This document shows, one piece after another, positions 44,233 to 52,171 of a stretch of 64,000 nucleotides of DNA. This DNA is from Pictodentalium vernedei. Lineage: Eukaryota; Mollusca; Scaphopoda; Dentaliida; Dentaliidae. The position numbers and the translations under genes are program-made. The notes beneath the pieces were generated by a model. It ran no database searches. It saw only the letters and a list, made by a program, of their open reading frames with translations, and had not been told where the DNA came from. The stretch lies in NCBI GenBank assembly GCA_031216915.1, contig CM062297.1, positions 529,254,971 to 529,318,970 of the forward strand, given 5' to 3'. Position 1 is the first letter of the stretch. Every line of letters begins with the position of its first letter.

Positions 44233-44372
44233 GTCACTGAATGCTGTTGTGGAACAGATTCATTCAAATGCCAAAGATCTTGGTGGATTGCAAGAAAAAG
44301 TAGACACTTGGCACAAAATGGGTCTTGACGAGAGAGAAATTCATATAAGATCCAAAGATGAGCAGTTGAAAT
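44233..44372 (+). CDS. FBF1: FBF1 coding exon, SLNAVVEQ segment, 140 bp
   Basis: The acceptor is at 44231-44232 and the donor GTAAGT at 44373. The first base completes the Lys codon left by the previous exon. The exon reads SLNAVVEQIHSNAKDLGGLQ, continues to HKMGLDEREIHIRSKDEQLK and ends one base into a codon. I recall the order DQEIDAV...SLN..(I/V)EQ...DEQL from vertebrate FBF1, which supports the gene call and the exon order. The following exon, which must begin with two codon bases, is not visible in the remaining 19.6 kb, so the intron is at least that long or the exon is hidden. Confidence 0.83.
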
Positions 44373-45051
44373 GTAAGTGTATTTTCAATTATATTACTTA
44401 TAAATTGTGTTGGGTAAAGGTTTTATGTAATATGGTTGTTGAAAAACATGCAGGCTTCTTTTCAGCATTATGTTTTATTTGTTTGACAGGACTTCAGTGT
44501 CTCATATTTACATTTTCTTACAATCAGTCAATTTTTTTCCCATGATACAAGCTAAAACATTTAGACTGGTACAATTTTTAGCTCAACTTGACAAAGTCAA
44601 GCTGAGCTATTGCCACAATTTTCTTTGGCACACCTCACAGGTCACATTTATGATCAGATCGTTTTGAAACTTGGTATGCTTGTTTGGGGTGACCTCTAGA
44701 TGGCAGCTATCGATTTTCTTCAATTTCCGTCAAAAAATGTTGCCACGCCCAACGTTCTTAGAACTTAGTTTAGTCAGATCTCAATATTTACCTTTGGCAC
44801 ACCCTACAGGGCACATTTATGAAGGGATTGCTTTGAAACCTGGCAGACTTGTTTGGGGTGACCTCTAGATGGCAGCTGTCTATTTTCTTCGATTTCCGTC
44901 AAAAAATGTTGCCGCAGCCAACTTTCTTAGAACTTAGTTCAGTCAGACCTCAATATTTCCCTTTGGCACACCTTACAGAGCACATTTATGATCGGATTGC
45001 TTTGAAACCTGGTATGCTTGTTGGGGTTACCTCTAGATGGGAGCTATCTAT

Positions 45052-45253
45052 ATTTTTATACTGTACCAATGACCCAGACTTAGCTGGTGCTAACTCCAAC
45101 AAAACCAGGGCCAAACACAAATTTTGCCCCCCAATCCCCAAAATTTGCATCCAAAACAAAAAGAAATTATGTCCTAAAGGACCTCCATACTACGCCTCTA
45201 CTGCGCATGCGCAGTGACGCAGTCGTCCCGAAATTGGCGCCAATTATCATTCT
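45052..45253 (+). repeat. Left inverted terminal repeat of A3
   Basis: It is almost identical to the reverse complement of 51944-52138. Landmarks are CTGTACCAATGACCCAGAC, GGGCCAAACACAAATTTTGC, six C, the palindrome ACTGCGCATGCGCAGT (45200-45215) and ATTGGCGCCAAT (45233-45244). The outermost bases differ between ends (ATTTTTATACTG left, a longer A/T-rich tip right), as is usual for DIRS1-type elements. Confidence 0.93.
45200..45244. promoter_or_regulatory. Two perfect palindromes (NRF-1-like and E2F-like) in the A3 left terminal repeat
   Basis: TGCGCATGCGCA (inside 45200-45215) equals the consensus of the NRF-1 site, and TTGGCGCC (inside 45233-45244) fits the E2F/DP consensus. Both recur in the right repeat (51982-51997 and 51953-51964). 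Terminal repeats of DIRS elements are expected to hold the promoter, so these are plausible host-factor sites, but only sequence resemblance is seen. Confidence 0.5.
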
Positions 45254-46141
45254 CTGTTTGGCCCTTCATCAGTCAACATCTCACTGATCTTTGTGCTTGT
45301 AAATCTCAGTTTAAAGGATGCCAGACACGTAATTTTTGGAGAAAATGTGATTCTAAGGAGGATAGAAGGAGGAGAGGAAAAAGAAGTGGCAAAAAAAATA
45401 ATCAGGGCTGTACTTAAAATTTTTTGATGAAATTATGTTAAGTTGCCTATTTTCGAGGCATGGGCCTCTTGTTGTCATTCTTGCTAATTGTTGCACTGCT
45501 TATTCAGTGTTTCCTCTCCCCTAGCCTTCTAAAGTCCCCCCTGGCAATTCTCCCATGCTTTTGGCATATTTTTGAGAAATTTCATTTCTAAAATTTCCTG
45601 GGAGAGTTGCTTGGTTACAGAATGTTTTCTGTTATTTTCCCCATAGTTACGTTTTCACCCATGGGTGTATAACGTTTGTGTTCTGCATCTTCCATCTGAT
45701 GTTCTACAGATTCTCCCCTGGGAGTCTCTGTTTTGCATCAGATAGAGTGTAATTGATGACTGATTCCGGGCCAGTTTTTTCAGTGCCTGGAGTCATGTTT
45801 TCTAGTGTGTTTACACTGTTTGTTTTCATTGGCAACAGCCTTTTTTGAGGGGGGGCTGTTTGCCTTTGTGGTAGTTTATCTCATTATAAGATACATTTAT
45901 ATTATCCGAAAGTGTCTCATTAATTATTTTATATAAATTTAAAATTTTTGACCACACTTTGCCATCGGATCCATCGGGGCTCAACGTTACTTTTCAGCAA
46001 CTTGGGCTTCTCTGAAAAAATATTTTTTCAAAATTATTTTGTTTTGCAATTGTTTTTTCATTTATTAATGGATCATGTTATTATGTATCTTTGTGTCAGG
46101 GGTTTTTGCGAGTAACTAGGACTTATTGTTGTTCTTTCACA
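45254..46141 (+). other. 5' leader of A3
   Basis: Non-coding and conserved with A2, A4 and A5. It includes CTCCCATGCTTTTGGCAT (about 45550) and CAGTGCCTGGAGTC (about 45780). Several short upstream ATGs occur. There is no ORF of family significance before the Gag start at 46142. Confidence 0.7.
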
Positions 46142-48235
46142 ATGAAGGGACGTTGTTCAAATTGTAATAGGAAGAAATCTTCCTCTGACTTTCATGATCA
46201 TTGCATTAATTGTAGTCAGTGTTCTCGCATTAATCCCTGTCCTATATGTGAACATTGGGATGAGAAACATTGGAAACGTGTGTCACGATATGTTGTTTCT
46301 GGAGAAAGAGCGATGCCGGCTCTTTCTCCACAAGGTCACTCTACTCTCTCAGTTTCTATTTCAGAGGAACCAGAACAGGGTGATGTTTCCATGTTATCTT
46401 CTCCAAGTGTGCGTCCGTCGTCACAAATGAATTCAGAGCTAGCGGCAAAAGTGCTCATGGAGATTAGACAAATGTCGTCTGCTAGCTCGCCCGGTGTAGC
46501 GTCCATTCACCGAATGGTTCGACAGCCGGGTTCGTCCGATGCGGTCCAAGAGGAAATTTTGGGTGATGTGAGCACTATAAACATAATAGATGCACACCCA
46601 GTGACGGCGGATAGTAAGCGAGAATGGAGGAAGCCTTTTAGTCCGGTTCCTAGCTCGTCCAGGTCCAGCCGGGCCGCGAGCGAGAGAGGTCCCTCTCTCG
46701 TACAACAACATCTGGGACCAGATGTTGTGGTACAAAATGTGTCTTTAGCGGAGCATACGTCCGTCGCTCGGGACGCTCCGTTGTATAAGCAGTCCGCAGA
46801 GACTGTTAAGGCTTCCTCTTCTCGTCAGCGCACACGACCGCACCTTGGCTGCGTGACCGCCGATATATTACCAGCTTCGCCGAGGAAGGATTCTTCGGCG
46901 ACCAGGTCACACCATCCGGCAGCCAGGGATTCGAGACCGATGGACTCCGGACGTTCGCATAGGAAAAGTATGCAGGAGCCATCTGATGCGGAGCTGCCCT
47001 CAGCGAAGCAGCGAAAGACTGCGCCTCCGCAGGTCTCGACGCCGGACATTCTTGTGCAGATAGCACAGCTTTTCGCAGCATCCCAGCAGCCAACAGAAAC
47101 GGTGTCGGATCGAGAATTATCCGACGGCGCTGGGTCGGTACGCTCCGCCGAAGCATCGGGGGCGGACGACTGGGAACATCGTGAGGTCCGACCGGATGGT
47201 GAAAGGGATATGGATGACTTGGAGCTATCCCTTTCGGAACAACATAAAGCTGCCGTGGACTTCATTCGACACTTTCTCCCTCAAGTTGTTCCGTCGGGCC
47301 AGACTGCTGCGCTTCCGGACAAGAGAAATATAGCGTCATTGGACTCTGAATTTTTTGAGCGGTTCAGGGACATCACTCCCGAGTTTCCGTCGCAGTCCAA
47401 TAATGTTGCTAGAACATTTGAATTATTGAACGACGCTATATTTAAACTTGCTTCCAGGACGGGGAAAGCAGGTTTCTTGTCCGCTAATACTCTCAACCTG
47501 CCTTTCATTAATGCAAGGAATAAATTCGATACGGCAGGACAGGGTATACCGAGAGTTCCTCTGCGTATGGACGACGAGGCGGAAGACGTAGAGCTATCAT
47601 TACCGTCGTCAGCTTCTATTCCAACCGCGGTGTTGGAAACAGCTATTGCGTCTAACAGAGCCAATTTAGATGCCTTATCTTACGCAGATCACCTTACTAA
47701 GGCGTTATCACTGCGCCTTCAAGGGGAAGAGTTTCAGGATATACAATCCTCTTTAAGACTTCTTTCAAGGGCAGTAGCTTATTCCACGTGTAACTCCGCC
47801 CTTTCAGTGGCAAATCTGGAGTTGGTTAGACGTGACGCAGCCCTAGCTACATCCACACTAGTGGATTCTAAGGTGAAGAACTCTCTTAGAGTCGCTTCGG
47901 TCTCAGGAGAACTTCTCTTTGACGGCAAGCTTTCCGCTATTTATGATAAAATTAAAAAGAAAGCTAATGATTCTCTGTTGTTCAGATCGGCTCCTAAAAA
48001 GTCGGATACAGCAGACACGAATAAGACAGGCACTTCTGGGTCTAATGCGCCCAAGAGAGGTTCCTATAGAGGTTCCGGTGTGTCCTCTTGGTCTTATTCG
48101 AGAGACCGTCAGGATAGCGACTCTCGTTCGGGACGTCCTTCAGGCCGGGACAATCGGTCGGACGCCCCGAGGTCGACGAGGCGAGGTGCGGGTCGTGGAA
48201 GACGTGGTTTCTCCTACCGCAGGTCCAGGAGGTGA
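46142..48235 (+). CDS. gag: DIRS Gag-like protein (A3), 697 aa
   Basis: The ATG at 46142 is chosen because the same start is conserved in A2 (15870), A4 (55893) and A5 (62330); the frame is open 17 codons further upstream. The N-terminus is a Cys/His cluster (C5, C8, H18, H20, C21, C24, C27, C33, C36, H38), a likely zinc-binding module and common at this place in DIRS ORF1. A Ser/Pro/Gln-rich disordered stretch follows to about residue 360. A conserved helical domain then carries FELLNDAIF, LNLPFIN and SYADHL (about 360-600). The tail is Ser/Arg/Gly-rich with SRDR and GRGRRG runs, suited to RNA binding. It overlaps the RT frame at its 3' end. The role as particle or RNA-binding protein is inferred from the family. 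Confidence 0.87.
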   Translation: MKGRCSNCNRKKSSSDFHDHCINCSQCSRINPCPICEHWDEKHWKRVSRYVVSGERAMPALSPQGHSTLSVSISEEPEQGDVSMLSSPSVRPSSQMNSELAAKVLMEIRQMSSASSPGVASIHRMVRQPGSSDAVQEEILGDVSTINIIDAHPVTADSKREWRKPFSPVPSSSRSSRAASERGPSLVQQHLGPDVVVQNVSLAEHTSVARDAPLYKQSAETVKASSSRQRTRPHLGCVTADILPASPRKDSSATRSHHPAARDSRPMDSGRSHRKSMQEPSDAELPSAKQRKTAPPQVSTPDILVQIAQLFAASQQPTETVSDRELSDGAGSVRSAEASGADDWEHREVRPDGERDMDDLELSLSEQHKAAVDFIRHFLPQVVPSGQTAALPDKRNIASLDSEFFERFRDITPEFPSQSNNVARTFELLNDAIFKLASRTGKAGFLSANTLNLPFINARNKFDTAGQGIPRVPLRMDDEAEDVELSLPSSASIPTAVLETAIASNRANLDALSYADHLTKALSLRLQGEEFQDIQSSLRLLSRAVAYSTCNSALSVANLELVRRDAALATSTLVDSKVKNSLRVASVSGELLFDGKLSAIYDKIKKKANDSLLFRSAPKKSDTADTNKTGTSGSNAPKRGSYRGSGVSSWSYSRDRQDSDSRSGRPSGRDNRSDAPRSTRRGAGRGRRGFSYRRSRR

Positions 48236-50225
48236 TGGCTTAAACCTCTATCGCGTTCCGGTTGGCGGAAGGTTGTCGAGTTTTTCACAAGAGTGGGCGT
48301 CGATTACGGACGACCCTTGGGTGAGAGGAGTGACTTCGGAAGGTCTAAAGATATCCTTCAAACGAAAGCCTCCATTAACTCGAAGTCCAAAGTGGACTCA
48401 TCTTCCGTCAAATCCACAGAAAAGAGACGCTCTGTTATCAGAGGTGCAGTCTCTTTTAATGAAGAACGCGGTAGAGGTCGTAGAAAACCAGGAATCTCTG
48501 GGATTCTACAGCCATCTGTTTCTGGTTCCGAAACCAGACGGCTCGTTCCGTCCAGTCATAGATTTGAGCTGGATAAACAAGCTGATCGTCGCTCCGAAGT
48601 TTTATATGGAGACGATTCGATCGGTCAGAGCGAGTATTCGGGTGAACGATTATGCTACTAGCATAGATCTCAAAGATGCGTACTTTCACGTCATGGTACA
48701 TCCGACATTCCGAAAGTATCTGCGCTTTGCAGTCCTGGGAGTGGTGTATCAATTCCGGGCGATGTGCTTCGGATTGAATCTAGCACCCTGGGCTTTCACT
48801 CGGGTAATGAACTCGGTAATGATCTTCTTCCGAGCTCATTCGTCTGCGGTAACGTCGGCCTACCTGGACGACATTCTTCAGAGGTACGGCAACGAGTTAA
48901 CGCTTCAGAACGATGTTCAGAATCTTCTTCTATTGCTCCGACGTCTCGGTTTTATAGTAAACGAGGAGAAGTCGGATCTGGTGCCGTCCAAGTCATTCAC
49001 TCATCTGGGAATGAGCTTCGAGACGCACAACAATCTCGTTCGTCTGCCATTAACCAGAGCGAAATTAGTCAGTTGTTACGCTCGCTATTGTCTGCACGCA
49101 GACAAAGTCACGGCGAGAGAATTTATGAGACTGATAGGTCTGTGCGGAGCCGCCGCGGATCTCATTCCGATGGGGCGGCTACGCACACGTCCTCTTCAAA
49201 TTTTCCTGACTCAGAATTGGAGTGTGAAAATTCATTCGCTCGATGTAGACGTTCTCTTGTCAGATCAAGTGAAACAAGAGATTCAGACTTGGGCAAACAT
49301 TCAGTGGTTAACTCAAGGAGTTCCGCTGCAGTTGCCGGATCCGAGTTTTACCGTTATGACGGATGCCAGTCAAACAGGTTGGGGTGCATCATTAATCCCA
49401 ACGGATTCGAGATGCCAGGGTCTTTGGGATCCGCAATTCCTGTGCAAGCACATAAACATCAAGGAAATGATGTCAATTTGGCTTGCGTTACGTCACTGGA
49501 TGGACATTATTCACGATGCTCATGTCCAAATCCTATCCGACAATACGACAGTAGTGGCGTATATACGGAATCAGGGAGGCACTCATTCAGTTCCGTTGTT
49601 CAATCTAACGGAAAGAATCCTTCTGTTTGCATTAGAACATCACGTTCTTCTTTCGGTCCGTCACATACCGGGTCGTCTGAATGTGCTAGCAGACTCCCTT
49701 TCACGAAAGGGTCGCTTGTTGCCGTCGGAGTGGACTCTCAACAAACAAGTATTCAATCAGATTTGCTACCAATGGGAACGGCCAATGATAGACTTATTTG
49801 CGACACATCTCAACAATCAGTTGCAGACGTATGTGTCTCCGTGTCCGGATCCAAGAGCATTTGCAGTAGACGCTCTTTCGATCCCTTGGGACGGAATGAT
49901 AGGATATGCGTATCCTCCAGCGCCGTTAATTCAACAAGTATTGCTAAAGATAAAACAATCTCAATGCAAGATTCTGTTGGTAGCATCTCTGTCGCCACAG
50001 AGACCGTGGATAAATCTACTCAGGTGTCTGTTGTGGGACCTACCGCGGAAGCTTCCTCCACGAGAGGATCTTCTTTCGCAGGGGAAATTGCGCCAACTCC
50101 ATCACAACCCGCAAGGTCTCAACCTTCACGTTTTTCTGTTGTGCGGTCCTTCTTGCATGGCAAGCACTTTACAGGACGAGCAGTGGACGCGATTTCTAAC
50201 TGTAGGAGGACCTCCTCTTCGCTAA
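47943..50225 (+). CDS. pol: DIRS reverse transcriptase / RNase H / methylase-like protein (A3), about 760 aa
   Basis: The frame is open from 47919; the first in-frame ATG is at 47943. The frame is +1 relative to Gag and overlaps it by about 290 bp, so it may be reached by frameshift or internal initiation. Domains: the DIRS-type GGRL...TDDPWV block (about 48261-48320); RT with FLVPKPDGSFRPVIDL, DLKDAYFHV and the YLDD box (48861-48872); RNase H with catalytic Asp 49362, Glu 49464, Asp 49539 and Asp 49692 (first base of each codon). A C-terminal block beginning DLFATHLNNQ (49791) through an ILLVASLSPQRPW segment has the place and pattern of the methylase-like domain described in DIRS elements. 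No stop or frameshift interrupts it. The methylase label is the least certain part. Confidence 0.92.
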   Translation: MIKLKRKLMILCCSDRLLKSRIQQTRIRQALLGLMRPREVPIEVPVCPLGLIRETVRIATLVRDVLQAGTIGRTPRGRRGEVRVVEDVVSPTAGPGGDGLNLYRVPVGGRLSSFSQEWASITDDPWVRGVTSEGLKISFKRKPPLTRSPKWTHLPSNPQKRDALLSEVQSLLMKNAVEVVENQESLGFYSHLFLVPKPDGSFRPVIDLSWINKLIVAPKFYMETIRSVRASIRVNDYATSIDLKDAYFHVMVHPTFRKYLRFAVLGVVYQFRAMCFGLNLAPWAFTRVMNSVMIFFRAHSSAVTSAYLDDILQRYGNELTLQNDVQNLLLLLRRLGFIVNEEKSDLVPSKSFTHLGMSFETHNNLVRLPLTRAKLVSCYARYCLHADKVTAREFMRLIGLCGAAADLIPMGRLRTRPLQIFLTQNWSVKIHSLDVDVLLSDQVKQEIQTWANIQWLTQGVPLQLPDPSFTVMTDASQTGWGASLIPTDSRCQGLWDPQFLCKHINIKEMMSIWLALRHWMDIIHDAHVQILSDNTTVVAYIRNQGGTHSVPLFNLTERILLFALEHHVLLSVRHIPGRLNVLADSLSRKGRLLPSEWTLNKQVFNQICYQWERPMIDLFATHLNNQLQTYVSPCPDPRAFAVDALSIPWDGMIGYAYPPAPLIQQVLLKIKQSQCKILLVASLSPQRPWINLLRCLLWDLPRKLPPREDLLSQGKLRQLHHNPQGLNLHVFLLCGPSCMASTLQDEQWTRFLTVGGPPLR

Positions 50226-51181
50226 ACTATGCGGCTAAGTGGAAGGTTTTTCGTCGTTGGTGTAGGGATCATTCTGTAGATATTTTTGATCCCTCTATAC
50301 CAGACATTGCAAACTTTTTAGTATACTTGTTTGACGAAATCAAACTGCAGCCTGTTACTATAAAGGGTTATAGATCTATGTTATCTGATACCTATGCACA
50401 TCATGATAGTTTACAAATTGGATCTAATGTCTCTTTATCGAAGTTGGTTAAAAACTTTTCGATAAATAGACCCAGAACTCTTAGATTAATTCCTAAGTGG
50501 AATTTAGCTTGGGTTCTCCTTAAATTGAAGGAAAAGCCATTTGAACCTCTTGGGACAGTAGATTTCAAATTCTTATCTTATAAGACAGCTTTTCTCTTAG
50601 CTTTCTCTTCTGCCAGAAGAGTCAGTGAGCTTCATGCACTATCGGTGGATGATTCTCATTATCGTAGTGTTGGGAACACTATCACCTTCACTACTAATGT
50701 GGGTTTTTTAGCTAAGAATCAGGCTCCTAATAAATATCCGGAACCTATTGTTATTAAGGCTCTTCCGTCTTCAGACGGGCGTAGGCCTTTACTCTGTCCT
50801 GTTAGAGCACTACGTATCTATAAACAGAGATCTCATTTTATCAGAAAGGGACGGAAACGTTTCTTTCTGTCTTTGATGCCTAATAGAAAGGACATTTCAG
50901 TCCATTCTATTGCTAGATGGATTCAGTTAACTATCCGTACTGCTTATGAAGATTTATCTTCTTCTCAGCAGTCTGTGCTTAAGATTTCTGCTCATGAAGT
51001 AAGAGCTCTTTCTACTTCCTGGGCTTTTGCTAATAGTGTTGCTATTACAGATTTAATGAAGGCTGCTTATTGGTCTCAGCCATCCACATTTACAAATTTT
51101 TATCTCAGAAATATTGAGTCCATTTCTGGAGACCTGCTTTGTTTAGGTCTGTTATCTGTTGCTCAGAATGTCGTCCACTAA
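49964..51181 (+). CDS. DIRS tyrosine recombinase (A3), about 405 aa
   Basis: It is a site-specific recombinase expected to integrate the circular DNA copy, in place of the DDE integrase of LTR elements. The in-frame ATG at 49964 is the last before the conserved region; the frame is open back to 48764, but that part overlies RT in another frame and looks like shadow. An N-terminal SAM-like region (FSVVRSFLHG, LNYAAKWKVF, TIKGYRSMLS) precedes a catalytic domain with Arg 219 (ARRVSEL, codon 50618), His 344 and Arg 347 (HEVR, codons 50993 and 51002) and Tyr 380 (FTNFYLR, codon 51101). It overlaps the 3' end of the RT ORF by 262 bp. All expected residues are present, unlike copies A1, A2 and A4. 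Confidence 0.92.
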   Translation: MQDSVGSISVATETVDKSTQVSVVGPTAEASSTRGSSFAGEIAPTPSQPARSQPSRFSVVRSFLHGKHFTGRAVDAISNCRRTSSSLNYAAKWKVFRRWCRDHSVDIFDPSIPDIANFLVYLFDEIKLQPVTIKGYRSMLSDTYAHHDSLQIGSNVSLSKLVKNFSINRPRTLRLIPKWNLAWVLLKLKEKPFEPLGTVDFKFLSYKTAFLLAFSSARRVSELHALSVDDSHYRSVGNTITFTTNVGFLAKNQAPNKYPEPIVIKALPSSDGRRPLLCPVRALRIYKQRSHFIRKGRKRFFLSLMPNRKDISVHSIARWIQLTIRTAYEDLSSSQQSVLKISAHEVRALSTSWAFANSVAITDLMKAAYWSQPSTFTNFYLRNIESISGDLLCLGLLSVAQNVVH

Positions 51182-51780
51182 ACAGTTGCAACTATAGTTA
51201 TGCAGGCTTTCTGTTCCGGCAGTGACTCCGTCCGGCTGCCCTCTTCGCTCTGGGCTATTTGACCCAGGGCAAGGGAAAGGGGGGGGGGGGGGGGTGTTCC
51301 CTTAGGTCACCTGCTTTATAGTGAAAAGCAAGGGAATGCCTCCTCCAAGTCAGTATTTCTGAGTCGCTTCCGGGATGGTTTTAAAGTGTAATATTAATGT
51401 TTAAATTCATTCATGTCTTATTTTTAAAGTGTAGCTCGGTGTGAAGCATTTGTATATGTCAAGTGTCAAACGGGCTTTAATATACAATACTCGGACACTT
51501 TTAAATGATTATAAAGAGTCTCAATTCTCTGGACTACTTTATTTATTGGCTTGCTTTAAAAATAATTAGTATAAGGGTTATACTGGATGTTAATAGAGAA
51601 CATGAATGTTATTGTGCTCATTTATTAAGGGTAGTGTATCTTTCTAATTTAATATTAAATAAGAAAGATACATGTAAAGCCTAATACTCCTTTTCTCCTT
51701 AAGGGGTTACCTCTTTACTATATAGTTGAGCTTATTGGATTTTCCTCTATGTCCTAGGCCCTCCAGCCTGTTTACTATTC
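51182..51780 (+). other. 3' non-coding region of A3
   Basis: It contains a G-run at about 51278-51294, GTTCCCTTA followed by AAGCAAGGGAA, a TTTTTAAAGTGTAGC segment and the CTAGGCCCTCCAG motif just before the internal complementary region. The G-run position is conserved in A1, A2 and A4. No ORF is supported. Confidence 0.7.
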
Positions 51781-51866
51781 AGCTAAGTCTGGGTCATTGG
51801 TACAGTATAAAAATGTTAAAAAATTTATAGTAATTTATATATTTTTTATACTTACCAATGACCCAG
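51781..51866. repeat. Internal complementary region of A3 (circle-junction template)
   Basis: Bases 51781-51814 are the reverse complement of the left tip (45052-45085). Bases 51815-51866 are the reverse complement of the right tip (52120-52171, 52 bp). The two halves abut without spacer at 51814/51815, so the exact element ends can be read from it. This arrangement is diagnostic of DIRS1-type elements; in the family model it aligns the ends of the linear product for circularisation. Confidence 0.94.
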
Positions 51867-51943
51867 CCGGGGATGGCCCTCCCTGGAGTTGGGAACTCTT
51901 GCCTCCCCGCTGAGTACATAGCGCTGACCAGGCACTGCCAGTA

Positions 51944-52171
51944 AGAATGATAATTGGCGCCAATTTCGGGACGACTGCGTCACTGCGCATGCGCAGTAGA
52001 GGCATAGTATGGAGGTCCTTTAGGACATGATTTCTTTTTGTTTTGGATGCAAATTTTGGGGATTGGGGGGCAAAATTTGTGTTTGGCCCTGGTTTTGTTG
52101 GAGTTAGCACCAGCTAAGTCTGGGTCATTGGTAAGTATAAAAAATATATAAATTACTATAAATTTTTTAAC
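51944..52171 (-). repeat. Right inverted terminal repeat of A3
   Basis: Inverted partner of 45052-45253. Differences from the left copy are very few (for example one base in the GAAATTATG/GAAATCATG segment and one in TACTACGCC/TACTATGCC). The outer tip is longer (TAAGTATAAAAAATATATAA onward to 52171). Both palindromes are present. Confidence 0.93.

Larger units (their letters stand above)
45052..52171 (+). mobile_element. Intact DIRS-like retrotransposon, family A copy A3 (7,120 bp)
   Basis: In order: left inverted terminal repeat, leader, Gag-like ORF, RT/RNase H/methylase-like ORF, tyrosine recombinase ORF, G-rich 3' region, internal complementary region and right inverted terminal repeat. 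The exact ends are fixed in two ways: the internal complementary region joins the complements of both tips, and the flanking HT5 unit is restored in register when 45052-52171 is removed. All three ORFs are open, and catalytic residues of RT, RNase H and recombinase are present. It lies sense-oriented, probably within an FBF1 intron. Its terminal repeats are nearly identical, suggesting a young insertion. It is autonomous by structure; activity is not shown. Confidence 0.93.

Noticed and set aside
45337..45417. Basic Arg/Lys-rich short frame in the A3 leader as an exon
   Set aside because: The segment is conserved among DIRS leaders at the DNA level and is frameshifted between copies, so it is leader sequence.
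46806..47664. Minus-strand open frames opposite the A3 Gag ORF
   Set aside because: They overlap the supported sense ORF and are explained by its codon composition; no recognisable protein.
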